Origin: an uncultured Eubacteriales bacterium
GTDB lineage: Bacteria > Bacillota > Clostridia > Oscillospirales > CAG-272
DNA: 6,008 nucleotides
NCBI GenBank assembly: GCA_900321265.1
Contig: ONVJ01000217.1
Coordinates: 1 to 6,008 of the forward strand
Reading direction: 5' to 3'
The position numbers and the translations under genes were made by a program. Of this stretch, positions 1 to 5,847 are shown one piece after another. How positions within the stretch are numbered: position 1 is the first letter of the stretch; each line of letters starts with the position of its first letter. The notes beneath the pieces are model-generated. The model saw only the letters and a list, made by a program, of their open reading frames with translations, was not told the DNA's origin and made no database searches.

Positions 1-735
1 CTCCTCCCCGTCGCGCGGGAGGGTGACGATCAGGAGGTGTCCGTCGGCGGCCGAAAGGGCCGCCTCGACCGAATCCGACAGTCTGGACCTGATGCCTTCG
101 CGCATCACCAGCCTGTCGACCACCACGTCTACGTCATGCCTTTTGTTCTTGTCAAGCCCGATCTTCTCTCCGAGGTCGTATATGCTCCCGTCGACCCGCA
201 CCCGGGTATATCCCGATCTCTGGGCGTCCGAGAAGACCTTTTCGTGCATTCCCTTCTGGCTGCGCACGACCGGAGAGAGGACCATGAAGCGCGTCCCCTC
301 TGGGAGCGTCATGATCTTTTCGATTATCTGATCGACCGTCTGCCTTCTGATCTCCTTCCCGCAGACCGGGCAGTGAGGTATCCCTATGCGGGCATACAGA
401 AGTCTGAGATAGTCGTATATCTCGGTGACGGTGCCGACGGTCGACCTCGGGTTCTTCGAGGTCGTCTTCTGATCGATCGATATCGCGGGCGAAAGTCCGT
501 CGATCATATCGACGTCGGGCTTGTCGAGCTGTCCGAGAAACTGTCTCGCGTATGACGAGAGCGATTCCACGAAGCGCCGGTGGCCCTCGGCGTAAATGGT
601 GTCGAAGGCCAGGGACGACTTCCCCGAGCCCGACAGTCCGGTGAAGACGACGAGTTTGTCGCGCGGGATGTCAAGATCGATGTTTTTCAGATTGTTGACC
701 CGCGCTCCGCGGATCTTTATGTATGAAGATGCCAT
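1..735 (-). CDS. uvrA: UvrA, excinuclease ABC subunit A (N-terminal 245 codons; 3' end beyond the left edge)
   Basis: UvrA is the cytoplasmic damage-recognition ATPase of nucleotide excision repair. It scans DNA as a dimer, hands lesions to UvrB and then leaves. The visible part starts MASSYIKIRGARVNNLKNID, the usual UvrA opening. The Walker A motif GLSGSGKS is at residues 33-40, and the conserved stretch SPAISIDQKTTSKNPRSTVG is at 82-101 (Q-loop region). CPVCG at 121-126 gives the early CxxC pair seen in Bacillus-type UvrA and absent in E. coli. Residues about 131-245 correspond to the UvrB-binding domain, including KNKRHDVDVVVDR at 196-208. The frame is open to base 1, so the gene is cut by the window and not broken; full-length UvrA is about 940 residues. 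The ATG directly abuts the uvrB stop (TGAATG), and a GGAG inside the last uvrB codons lies 5 nt upstream. This spacing implies co-transcription and probably translational coupling. Confidence 0.97.
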   Translation of the reverse strand, partial: MASSYIKIRGARVNNLKNIDLDIPRDKLVVFTGLSGSGKSSLAFDTIYAEGHRRFVESLSSYARQFLGQLDKPDVDMIDGLSPAISIDQKTTSKNPRSTVGTVTEIYDYLRLLYARIGIPHCPVCGKEIRRQTVDQIIEKIMTLPEGTRFMVLSPVVRSQKGMHEKVFSDAQRSGYTRVRVDGSIYDLGEKIGLDKNKRHDVDVVVDRLVMREGIRSRLSDSVEAALSAADGHLLIVTLPRDGEE

Positions 736-2796
736 TCAGACTCCAGTTTCTTTTATCCTGTCGCGGATGAAGGCCGCGAGTTCAAAGTCAAGCCTTGACG
801 CCGCCTCCTTCATAAGGGCCCTCATCTCGGCAGTTACCTTTTCTTTCTCGGTTTGAGAGATCCTTCCCGCCTTTGCCTCGGCGGCAAACGCGGTCATGGC
901 GGCGGTATCGGGCGGATAACCTCCGAAGCCGGCGAAGGACTCCTTCGAAGCCGGCTTTCCGTGCCTTGCCCCGGCGGTCTTTCCGGTCTTCTGGGGTTTG
1001 TCACCTATGGATATTATATCCCTGATGCCCTTTTCGACGGTATGCGGAACTATCCCGTGCTCCTCGTTGTAGCTTATCTGGACGCCGCGCCTTCTGGCGG
1101 TCTCGTCGATCGCGCGCCGCATCGATCCGGTGATCCCGTCGGCATACATTATGACCTTGCCGTGCAGATTCCTGGAGGCGCGACCGATCGTCTGGATTAG
1201 CGAGGTCTCAGACCTGAGGAATCCCTCCTTGTCGGCGTCGAGGATGGCGACCAGCGATACCTCGGGTATGTCAAGGCCCTCTCTGAGCAGGTTTATCCCC
1301 ACCAGAACGTCGAAGACCCCGAGTCTGAGGTCCTTGATGATCTCGGTGCGCTCGATGGTCTCGACGCTGAAGTGGATGTATCTGACCTTGATCCCGTGCT
1401 CTGTCAGAAAGTCGGTAAGATCCTCCGCCATCTTTCTCGTGAGGGTGGTGACGAGGACTCTCTCCCCCGCCTCGGTGCGCTTCTTTATCTCGCCGAGGAG
1501 GTCGTCGATCTGCCCCTCGACAGGTCTGACCTCGGTCTCGGGATCGACAAGGCCGGTCGGCCTGATGAGCTGCTCGGTCAGAGAATCGCTGTGCTCCCTT
1601 TCATAGTCGCCGGGAGTCGCGCTGACGAAGATCGCCTGGTTGATCTTCTCCTCGAACTCCTCGAAGAAGAGGGGACGGTTGTCGAAGGCAGAAGGAAGCC
1701 TGAAGCCGTAATCGACAAGATTCTTCTTCCTCGCGTAGTCGCCGCCGCTCATTCCCCTTATCTGAGGCAGAGTGACGTGGCTTTCGTCGACGAAGAGCAG
1801 CCAGTCCTTCGGGAAATAATCCAGCAGGCAGAAAGGCGTCGACCCCGGCGCCCTGCCCGACATAATCCTTGAGTAGTTCTCTATCCCCGAGCAGAAGCCG
1901 ATCTCGCGCAGCATCTCGATGTCGTATCTCGTCCTCTCGGTGATGCGCTGTGCCTCGAGCAGAAGGTCGCGGCTCCTGAAATCCTCAGCCCGCTCCTCCA
2001 GCTCCCGCTCGATCTCGCGGATAGCAGCCTCGCGGCGGTCGCCCGAGACGGCGTAGTGGGTCGCGGGATAGATCGCGGCATAGCTGAGACGGCGCAGTAT
2101 CTCTCCGGTCAGGACGTTGATCTCAGACACGCGGTCGATCTCGTCGCCGAAGAATTCGACCCTGAGCGCGCGTTCGCCCGAATCGGCGGGGATGACGTCG
2201 ACCGTGTCCCCTCTTACCCTGTAGGTGTCGCGCACGAGGCTCATGTCGTTTCTTGTATATGATATCGAAGTCAGCTTCTTTATGAACTCGTTCCTGTCGA
2301 GCTGCATCCCGGGACGGACCGGGACCACGAGTCTTGAGTATTCCTCGGGATCGCCCAGCGAATAGATGCAGGAGACGCTCGCAACGATTATGACGTCCCG
2401 GCGCTCGAAAAGCGCGGAGGTCGCAGAATGGCGGAGGCGGTCGATCTCGTCGTTTATGAGGGCGTCCTTTTCGATATACATATCCTTGCCCGGGATATAT
2501 GCCTCGGGCTGGTAGTAGTCGTAATAGGAGACGAAATACTCGACGGCGTTTTCGGGGAAAAACTCGCGGAATTCCGAGCAGAGCTGAGCAGCCAGCGTCT
2601 TGTTGTGCGCAAGCACCAGTGTCGGCCGGCCGGCGGCAGCGATGACGTTTGCCATCGTAAACGTCTTACCCGAACCTGTCACTCCGAGAAGGGTCTGCAT
2701 CCGCTCTCCCCTCTCAAGGCCGCCCGCAAGCCTCTCTATCGCCTGAGGCTGGTCGCCGCAGGGCCGGAAGTCTGATCTTAACTTGAAAATGCCCAT
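736..2796 (-). CDS. uvrB: UvrB, excinuclease ABC subunit B (complete)
   Basis: UvrB is the DNA-damage-verifying helicase-like subunit of the UvrABC excinuclease. It is loaded by UvrA, threads a strand under its beta-hairpin and recruits UvrC for the dual incisions. At 686 residues it has normal family length. Visible motifs in order: Walker A GVTGSGKT at 38-45; Tyr-rich beta-hairpin YYDYYQPEAYIPG at 91-103; Walker B-type DESH at 337-340 followed by VTLPQIRGM; SATP at 392-395; VGINLLREGLDIPE at 499-512; QTIGRASRN (motif VI) at 535-543; and a C-terminal UVR domain at about 651-686 with SRLDFELAAFIRDRIKE, which is the UvrA/UvrC contact. A Lys/Gly/Ala-rich linker at about 598-650 separates the helicase core from the UVR domain. 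One oddity is HFSVET at 475-480, where relatives usually read HS(D/E)(I/V)xT. The ATG was chosen for its GGGGAG site 7 nt upstream and because MGIFKLRSDFRPCGDQPQAI is a full family N-terminus. Confidence 0.98.
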   Translation of the reverse strand: MGIFKLRSDFRPCGDQPQAIERLAGGLERGERMQTLLGVTGSGKTFTMANVIAAAGRPTLVLAHNKTLAAQLCSEFREFFPENAVEYFVSYYDYYQPEAYIPGKDMYIEKDALINDEIDRLRHSATSALFERRDVIIVASVSCIYSLGDPEEYSRLVVPVRPGMQLDRNEFIKKLTSISYTRNDMSLVRDTYRVRGDTVDVIPADSGERALRVEFFGDEIDRVSEINVLTGEILRRLSYAAIYPATHYAVSGDRREAAIREIERELEERAEDFRSRDLLLEAQRITERTRYDIEMLREIGFCSGIENYSRIMSGRAPGSTPFCLLDYFPKDWLLFVDESHVTLPQIRGMSGGDYARKKNLVDYGFRLPSAFDNRPLFFEEFEEKINQAIFVSATPGDYEREHSDSLTEQLIRPTGLVDPETEVRPVEGQIDDLLGEIKKRTEAGERVLVTTLTRKMAEDLTDFLTEHGIKVRYIHFSVETIERTEIIKDLRLGVFDVLVGINLLREGLDIPEVSLVAILDADKEGFLRSETSLIQTIGRASRNLHGKVIMYADGITGSMRRAIDETARRRGVQISYNEEHGIVPHTVEKGIRDIISIGDKPQKTGKTAGARHGKPASKESFAGFGGYPPDTAAMTAFAAEAKAGRISQTEKEKVTAEMRALMKEAASRLDFELAAFIRDRIKETGV

Positions 2797-2803
2797 CGCT
2801 CGG

Positions 2804-2809
2804 CTCCCC
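2804..2809 (-). promoter_or_regulatory. Ribosome binding site of uvrB
   Basis: GGGGAG sits 7 nt before the uvrB ATG, inside the 22-nt gap after the vanZ-like stop codon. It is a strong Shine-Dalgarno match and supports the chosen start. It lets uvrB initiate independently of the upstream membrane-protein gene. Confidence 0.8.
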
Positions 2810-2818
2810 TTTCCGGGA

Positions 2819-3460
2819 TCATTTCGTTTTCTGCTTTCGTTCTCTTATACCCTGCCCGGATGTCTCTTTTTTCTTTTCCTCCGGAGCTCCGCGGAAGAGT
2901 TTTCCGAAGGGCAGAAGGAGCAAAGCGCCGATGAGCGCTCCGAGAGAGTTCAGTATGAGATCGTCTATGTCGCTGTGCCTGGGGGTGAGCAGCTGGAAAA
3001 ACTCGATGAAAAGCGACAGCCCCGCCCCGAAGGCGAGCGACGGAAACACACCTTTGCCGAAAGCCGCCCCGAAGAAGAAGCCCACCGGGATAAATACCGC
3101 AATGTTGCCGGCGAGATTTACCGCGGCATATGAGAACCTGTCGGCCCCCTCCTTGCCCGCGATCACCCTGAAGATCCTGAAGGGCTCAAGGCTGATGTTG
3201 GGAGAGGAAAGATCCTTCGAGAACTCGATCCTCCCCGGAATGTCGCCCGAGGTCAGCGTCATCGCGAGGACGGCGCCGACAGAGATGAAGAAGAGCAGCA
3301 GCGCGGTCTCGTGCGACTGCCTGGTAAGGTCGCGCAGCCCCGCGGCGCCGGAGACCTTTTTTCTCCGGCGGAGAATAAGCAGCCTGACCGGAATATACAC
3401 CGCGGTCACCGCGGCGGCCCAGAAGAGCAGATCCAGAAGATAGAGAGCTACCGTCCTCAT
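2819..3460 (-). CDS. VanZ-family integral membrane protein
   Basis: This 213-residue protein belongs by motif to the VanZ-like family. The founding member raises teicoplanin resistance in enterococci, but the molecular role of most relatives is unknown. Hydrophobic segments lie at about 4-30, 52-70, 113-135, 138-158 and 168-187, so it is a multi-pass membrane protein. Family signatures are NLAGNIAVFIPVGFFFG at 115-131 and SLFIEFFQLLTPRHSDIDDL at 149-168, followed by NSLGALIGALL; the earlier SLEPFRIFR at 90-98 fits the family's PFR element. RRRKK at 31-35 and a strongly charged tail from about 189 (many Lys and Arg) suggest cytoplasmic loops. Its ATG overlaps the queA stop as ATGA and has no clear Shine-Dalgarno of its own, which suggests translation by reinitiation after queA. 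A glycopeptide-resistance role should not be assumed: no vanHAX-type genes are nearby. Confidence 0.88.
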   Translation of the reverse strand: MRTVALYLLDLLFWAAAVTAVYIPVRLLILRRRKKVSGAAGLRDLTRQSHETALLLFFISVGAVLAMTLTSGDIPGRIEFSKDLSSPNISLEPFRIFRVIAGKEGADRFSYAAVNLAGNIAVFIPVGFFFGAAFGKGVFPSLAFGAGLSLFIEFFQLLTPRHSDIDDLILNSLGALIGALLLLPFGKLFRGAPEEKKKETSGQGIRERKQKTK

Positions 3461-4566
3461 TTTATCAGCATGGCGTCGCCGTAGGAGAAGAAACGGTATC
3501 TCTCGGCGACGGCGGTCCTGTATGCGGCAAGCATCCTCTCACGGCTGCTGAATGCCGAAACAAGCATAAGAAGAGTGCTCTTCGGAAGGTGAAAATTAGT
3601 TATCAGCGCGTCTGTCGCCCTGAACCGGTATCCCGGGTAGATGAATATCCCGGTGTCGCCGCTGAAGGGGCGGATGATACCGTCGGCGTCGGCTGCCGAT
3701 TCAAGCGTCCTGCAGGATGTCGTCCCGACGCAAACGATCCTTCCGCCCGCGGCCCTGCGGCTGTTGATGACCGACGCTGCCTCTTCGGATACCGAGATAT
3801 ATTCGGTATGCATGACATGTTCGGATATCCTCTCCTCCTTGACCGGCCTGAAGGTCCCGAGTCCCACGTGAAGCATGACGGGGACCACCGCGATCCCCTT
3901 CACTCTGAGACTGTCAAGCAGCTCTTCGGTGAAGTGGAGGCCGGCGGTCGGCGCCGCGGCCGATCCCTCCTCCCTCGCGTAGACCGTCTGGTATCCCGAG
4001 GTATCCTCCTGCTTTTCGGTGATGTATGGAGGCAACGGCATCGTCCCGATCCTGTCAAGAAGACTGTATATGTCGGAAAAAATGCTTTTGTCGTATGAGA
4101 CCGATACGATACGGTTCCCCTCTTCGGCGATCGACTCGACCGTCGCGGTCGCCAGCCCTCCGCCGAGGGTTATCCTCATTCCCTTCCTCGCCCGCTTGCC
4201 CGGCTTTACGAGAGTCTCCCACAGATCGGTTCCCCTCTGTCTGAGCAGCAGAAGCTCGACCGCGGCATCAGGCCTTCCCTCGGCGCATCCGAACACACGG
4301 GCGGGTATCACCTTTGAATCGTTTATCACGAGCGTGTCGCCCGGCGACAGGAAATCGCCTATCTCGCGGAAGACCGAATGAGAGACCTCACCCGACGCGC
4401 GGTCGACGACCATCAGTCTGGCGGAATCCCTCGGCTCGGCCGGATGCTGCGCGATCAGCTCGGGAGGAAGCTCGTAATCGAAGTCGGAGGTCAGCAGCCG
4501 GGTCTCGGGGAGCTGATTCCTGATCACCTTTTCTCCTGCGGCTGCATCTTTATCTGTTGTGAACAT
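3457..4566 (-). CDS. queA: QueA, S-adenosylmethionine:tRNA ribosyltransferase-isomerase
   Basis: QueA moves and isomerises the ribosyl group of S-adenosylmethionine onto preQ1 already inserted at wobble position 34 of GUN-anticodon tRNAs. The product is epoxyqueuosine, the step before queuosine. It is cytoplasmic. From the ATG it is 369 residues, slightly longer than the usual 340-350. Recognisable blocks are TSDFDYELPPELIAQHPAEP at 26-45, LVINDSKVIPARVFG at 79-93, LVKPGKRARKG at 119-129, TMPLPPYI at 175-182, AAAPTAGLHFTEELL at 203-217, HVGLGTFRPVK at 233-243, VGTTSCRTLESA at 280-291, and FIYPGYRFRATDALITNFHL at 308-327, ending RYRFFSYGDAMLIK. The first 25 residues precede the conserved N-terminus. 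A GTG at 4527 (residue 14) has a better-spaced AGGAG and would give a 356-residue protein. It is first in the operon, and no tgt or other queuosine gene is visible beside it. Confidence 0.97.
   Translation of the reverse strand: MFTTDKDAAAGEKVIRNQLPETRLLTSDFDYELPPELIAQHPAEPRDSARLMVVDRASGEVSHSVFREIGDFLSPGDTLVINDSKVIPARVFGCAEGRPDAAVELLLLRQRGTDLWETLVKPGKRARKGMRITLGGGLATATVESIAEEGNRIVSVSYDKSIFSDIYSLLDRIGTMPLPPYITEKQEDTSGYQTVYAREEGSAAAPTAGLHFTEELLDSLRVKGIAVVPVMLHVGLGTFRPVKEERISEHVMHTEYISVSEEAASVINSRRAAGGRIVCVGTTSCRTLESAADADGIIRPFSGDTGIFIYPGYRFRATDALITNFHLPKSTLLMLVSAFSSRERMLAAYRTAVAERYRFFSYGDAMLIK
4533..4537 (-). promoter_or_regulatory. Strong ribosome binding site for an alternative GTG start of queA
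   Basis: AGGAG lies 5 nt before a GTG codon at 4527-4525 that is in frame with queA. The resulting protein would begin M-IRNQLPETRLLTSDFDYE, closer to the usual QueA N-terminus. The site lies inside the longer reading frame, so it may be coincidental coding sequence or the true start. Confidence 0.5.
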
Positions 4567-4575
4567 AAATATCTT

Positions 4576-4580
4576 TCCTT
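4576..4580 (-). promoter_or_regulatory. Ribosome binding site for the ATG start of queA
   Basis: AAGGA is followed by a 9-nt A/T-rich spacer and the ATG at 4566. The match and spacing are acceptable but less ideal than the AGGAG serving the downstream GTG. Both are possible initiation sites. Confidence 0.55.
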
Positions 4581-4587
4581 CGCGGCT

Positions 4588-4635
4588 GGCGCGCCGGCGG
4601 GGTACTGCACCGGAGGCGCGCCGAAAAAAGCAGTA
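4588..4635 (-). other. Structured queA leader with two interleaved inverted repeats
   Basis: Two inverted repeats are interlocked in the predicted 5' leader. GGCGCGCC at 4615-4622 can pair with GGCGCGCC at 4588-4595 (8 bp, 19-nt loop). TACTGC, read on the minus strand at 4635-4630, can pair with GCAGTA at 4608-4603 (6 bp, 21-nt loop). One arm of each pair lies inside the loop of the other. The two helices are therefore either alternative folds or a pseudoknot. The GC-rich helix ends about 7 nt upstream of the AAGGA site. The pairing is seen in the sequence; a regulatory role is inference, and it matches no riboswitch class I recognise. Confidence 0.4.
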
Positions 4636-4642
4636 ATAATAT

Positions 4643-4671
4643 ATTATACTATATTATTTACAAAAAAACAA
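4643..4671 (-). promoter_or_regulatory. Sigma-A-type promoter of the queA-vanZ-uvrBA operon
   Basis: On the minus strand TTGTTT (4671-4666) and TATAAT (4648-4643) are separated by 17 nt. That is a perfect -10, a 4/6 match to the TTGACA -35 box and ideal spacing. The spacer is A/T-rich. Transcription would start near 4636, giving a leader of about 70 nt to the ATG or about 109 nt to the GTG. No other promoter of this quality is visible in the queA-uvrA segment, so it probably drives the whole operon. Confidence 0.8.
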
Positions 4672-4727
4672 GTTTTTTCTTGCCGCTGCGCAAGGGGTTG
4701 TCAGGTTTTTCAGGCCGTAACAGTTGC

Positions 4728-4764
4728 GGGGCTGTCCCGGGAATCGGATCTCCGGGACAGCCCC
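4728..4764 (-). terminator. Strong hairpin, terminator-like but lacking a U-tract
   Basis: GGGGCTGTCCCGG at 4728-4740 is perfectly complementary to CCGGGACAGCCCC at 4752-4764, giving a 13-bp GC-rich stem with an 11-nt loop. It lies between the secreted-protein gene and the queA promoter, about 57 bp upstream of the -35 box, so it is placed to stop read-through. No run of T follows it on either strand, so it is not a canonical Rho-independent terminator. It could instead be an mRNA 3'-end stabiliser, a dispersed palindromic repeat or a protein-binding site. Confidence 0.5.
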
Positions 4765-4796
4765 TGCGTTAGGTGATATTGCGAATTATTCCTCAG

Positions 4797-4837
4797 GGTC
4801 CGGCGCGCGCCTGCCGCGCGTCATCGCCCCCCGGACC
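4797..4837 (-). terminator. GC-rich hairpin just after the secreted-protein stop codon
   Basis: GGTCCGG at 4797-4803 pairs with CCGGACC at 4831-4837. Inside, CGCGCG at 4804-4809 can pair with CGCGCG at 4815-4820, with a 10-nt bulge on one side. It starts 5 nt past the TGA of the secreted-protein gene. No U-tract follows on the minus strand, so termination here is uncertain; 3'-end protection is equally possible. Confidence 0.35.
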
Positions 4838-4841
4838 GTCT

Positions 4842-5783
4842 TCAGTGTTTTTTGCGAATGGTTATGAAGGCGGCCGGTATCACCGCGAGGACAGAAAGGA
4901 GAGCAAAGGATTTGCATCCCTCCTCCTTCTTCGGAGCGGCGGTGGTGACTTCCGGCTCGGGAGCGGCGGTCGTCTCGACTTCGGGCTCGGGAGCGGCGGT
5001 CGTCTCTTCGGGCTTAGCTGTCGTGATCGGAGCAGCGGTCGTCTGGGCCTTGGTGGTCTCGGGCTCGGTCTCCTTCGGCTTGAGCTCGCCCCAGGTCAGT
5101 CCCTTGGTGACATAGCACTCGCTGATGGTGCTGGTCTGGTTCGCATAGTAGATGTAGAAGTAGATACCGAGCTGCTCCTCCATGAAGAGGAAGATCTCGT
5201 ACTCGGGCTCGGTCTCGTCGAAGAGAACGTAGTCCTGCTTGACCTCATCCTTGACGTAGAGGGCGAGGGTGGCGTTGTAGCCGTTGACCTCCATGGCGTA
5301 ATGCTGGAGCTCGGGAAGAACGGTGATCGCCTTGCTTTCGAAGGTGGCGTATTCATGTCCGGTGAGCGAGGAAGCGACGTTCATGAATTTGATCTTGTCG
5401 GCATATCCGTATACGCCGTAGGTGGCATCGGGATAGTAGCCGATGGCGGCCTTTTCAGTTCTGGCGACAGTCCAGTATACGGTGTAGCAGGTATCCTCGT
5501 TGAGAGGAAGATTGTCGACTGTTCCGCCCCACCATGCCTGGACCTTGTCGACCTCGTTCGTGAAGGTGGCCTTGTTGTTATCGACGGGATCGATTTCGAT
5601 CTTCATCGTGCCCTTCGTGTTCGTTGGCTTGAAGTGATCGTCACCGTTGAAGTTTACGGTGTAAAGGATGTCTCCGTCCTGTGCGGCGGAGTAGATTTCA
5701 TCCGCCGCGGAAGCCGGGATCACGCCGGCGATGAGCGCAGCGATCATAACGGCTGCGACAAGGATCGCGCTGAGTTTTTTCAT
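4842..5783 (-). CDS. Secreted protein of unknown function with Thr/Ala/Pro stalk and Cys-hydrophobic-Arg C-terminal tail
   Basis: I do not recognise a named family for this 313-residue protein. A signal peptide is clear: MKK, a hydrophobic core to about residue 22, and a PASAA cleavage region, with cutting likely after residue 26 or 27. Residues about 28-235 form a Tyr/Trp-rich, probably beta-rich domain, including VNFNGDDHFKP at 43-53, AWWGGTVDNLPLNEDTCYTV at 83-102 and GYYPDATYGVYGY at 115-127. This layout resembles carbohydrate-binding-like beta-sandwich domains of exported clostridial proteins, but that is inference. Its only cysteines are C99 and C223, possibly a disulfide, and C290 in the tail. 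Residues about 236-288 are a low-complexity stalk with TTAAP and TTAAPEPEV repeats. The end is GC (289-290), a hydrophobic segment at about 292-309, then RKKH. No LPxTG is present. An AAAGGAG site 6 nt before the ATG fixes the start. It appears monocistronic, with its own upstream promoter region. Confidence 0.9.
   Translation of the reverse strand: MKKLSAILVAAVMIAALIAGVIPASAADEIYSAAQDGDILYTVNFNGDDHFKPTNTKGTMKIEIDPVDNNKATFTNEVDKVQAWWGGTVDNLPLNEDTCYTVYWTVARTEKAAIGYYPDATYGVYGYADKIKFMNVASSLTGHEYATFESKAITVLPELQHYAMEVNGYNATLALYVKDEVKQDYVLFDETEPEYEIFLFMEEQLGIYFYIYYANQTSTISECYVTKGLTWGELKPKETEPETTKAQTTAAPITTAKPEETTAAPEPEVETTAAPEPEVTTAAPKKEEGCKSFALLSVLAVIPAAFITIRKKH
4947..5006 (-). repeat. Two tandem 30-bp coding repeats in the stalk
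   Basis: Copies at 4947-4976 and 4977-5006 match at 29 of 30 bases, differing only at 4953/4983, with 23 consecutive identical bases at the end of each. They encode ten residues each of the TTAAPEPEV-type stalk. More diverged TTAAP-like units flank them. The near-identity suggests recent duplication by slippage, so stalk length may vary between strains. Confidence 0.85.
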
Positions 5784-5789
5784 TTTCTG

Positions 5790-5797
5790 CTCCTTTT
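5790..5797 (-). promoter_or_regulatory. Ribosome binding site of the secreted-protein gene
   Basis: AAAAGGAG is followed by a 6-nt spacer (CAGAAA) and the ATG at 5783. This is a near-perfect Shine-Dalgarno sequence and indicates efficient translation. Confidence 0.88.
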
Positions 5798-5811
5798 AAG
5801 AGTTTTTTATT

Positions 5812-5847
5812 TGATTATACTATTCAATTATTGCTATGATTATACTA
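5812..5847 (-). promoter_or_regulatory. Likely promoter region of the secreted-protein gene with duplicated -10 element
   Basis: On the minus strand TAGTATAATCA occurs twice, at 5847-5837 and 5822-5812, 25 bp apart. Each copy contains a perfect TATAAT. The nearer copy would start transcription around 5807, leaving a leader of about 24 nt before the ATG. Neither copy has a good TTGACA-like -35 at 16-18 nt; the best is TAATCA, 17 nt upstream of the nearer copy. The exact start and sigma factor are therefore uncertain. Confidence 0.55.

Noticed and set aside
37..555. Plus-strand frame of 172 codons
   Set aside because: It is antisense to the highly conserved uvrA N-terminus and has no recognisable protein features; GC-biased third positions create such shadows.
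2819..3460. Glycopeptide-resistance gene call based on VanZ similarity
   Set aside because: VanZ-like proteins are widespread housekeeping genes in Bacillota, and no vanR/S/H/A/X-type neighbours are present.
3589..4098. Plus-strand frame of 169 codons
   Set aside because: It is antisense to conserved queA motifs with no supporting start signal or family resemblance.
4561..4572. Possible LexA (DinR) box, GAACATAAATAT
   Set aside because: Only the GAAC half-site is present; the GTTC half is missing at the required spacing.
4653..4679. A-tract and T-tract around CTTG resembling a terminator upstream of queA
   Set aside because: The stem would be only A:T pairs, and the T run is better explained as part of the -35 region and spacer of the queA promoter.
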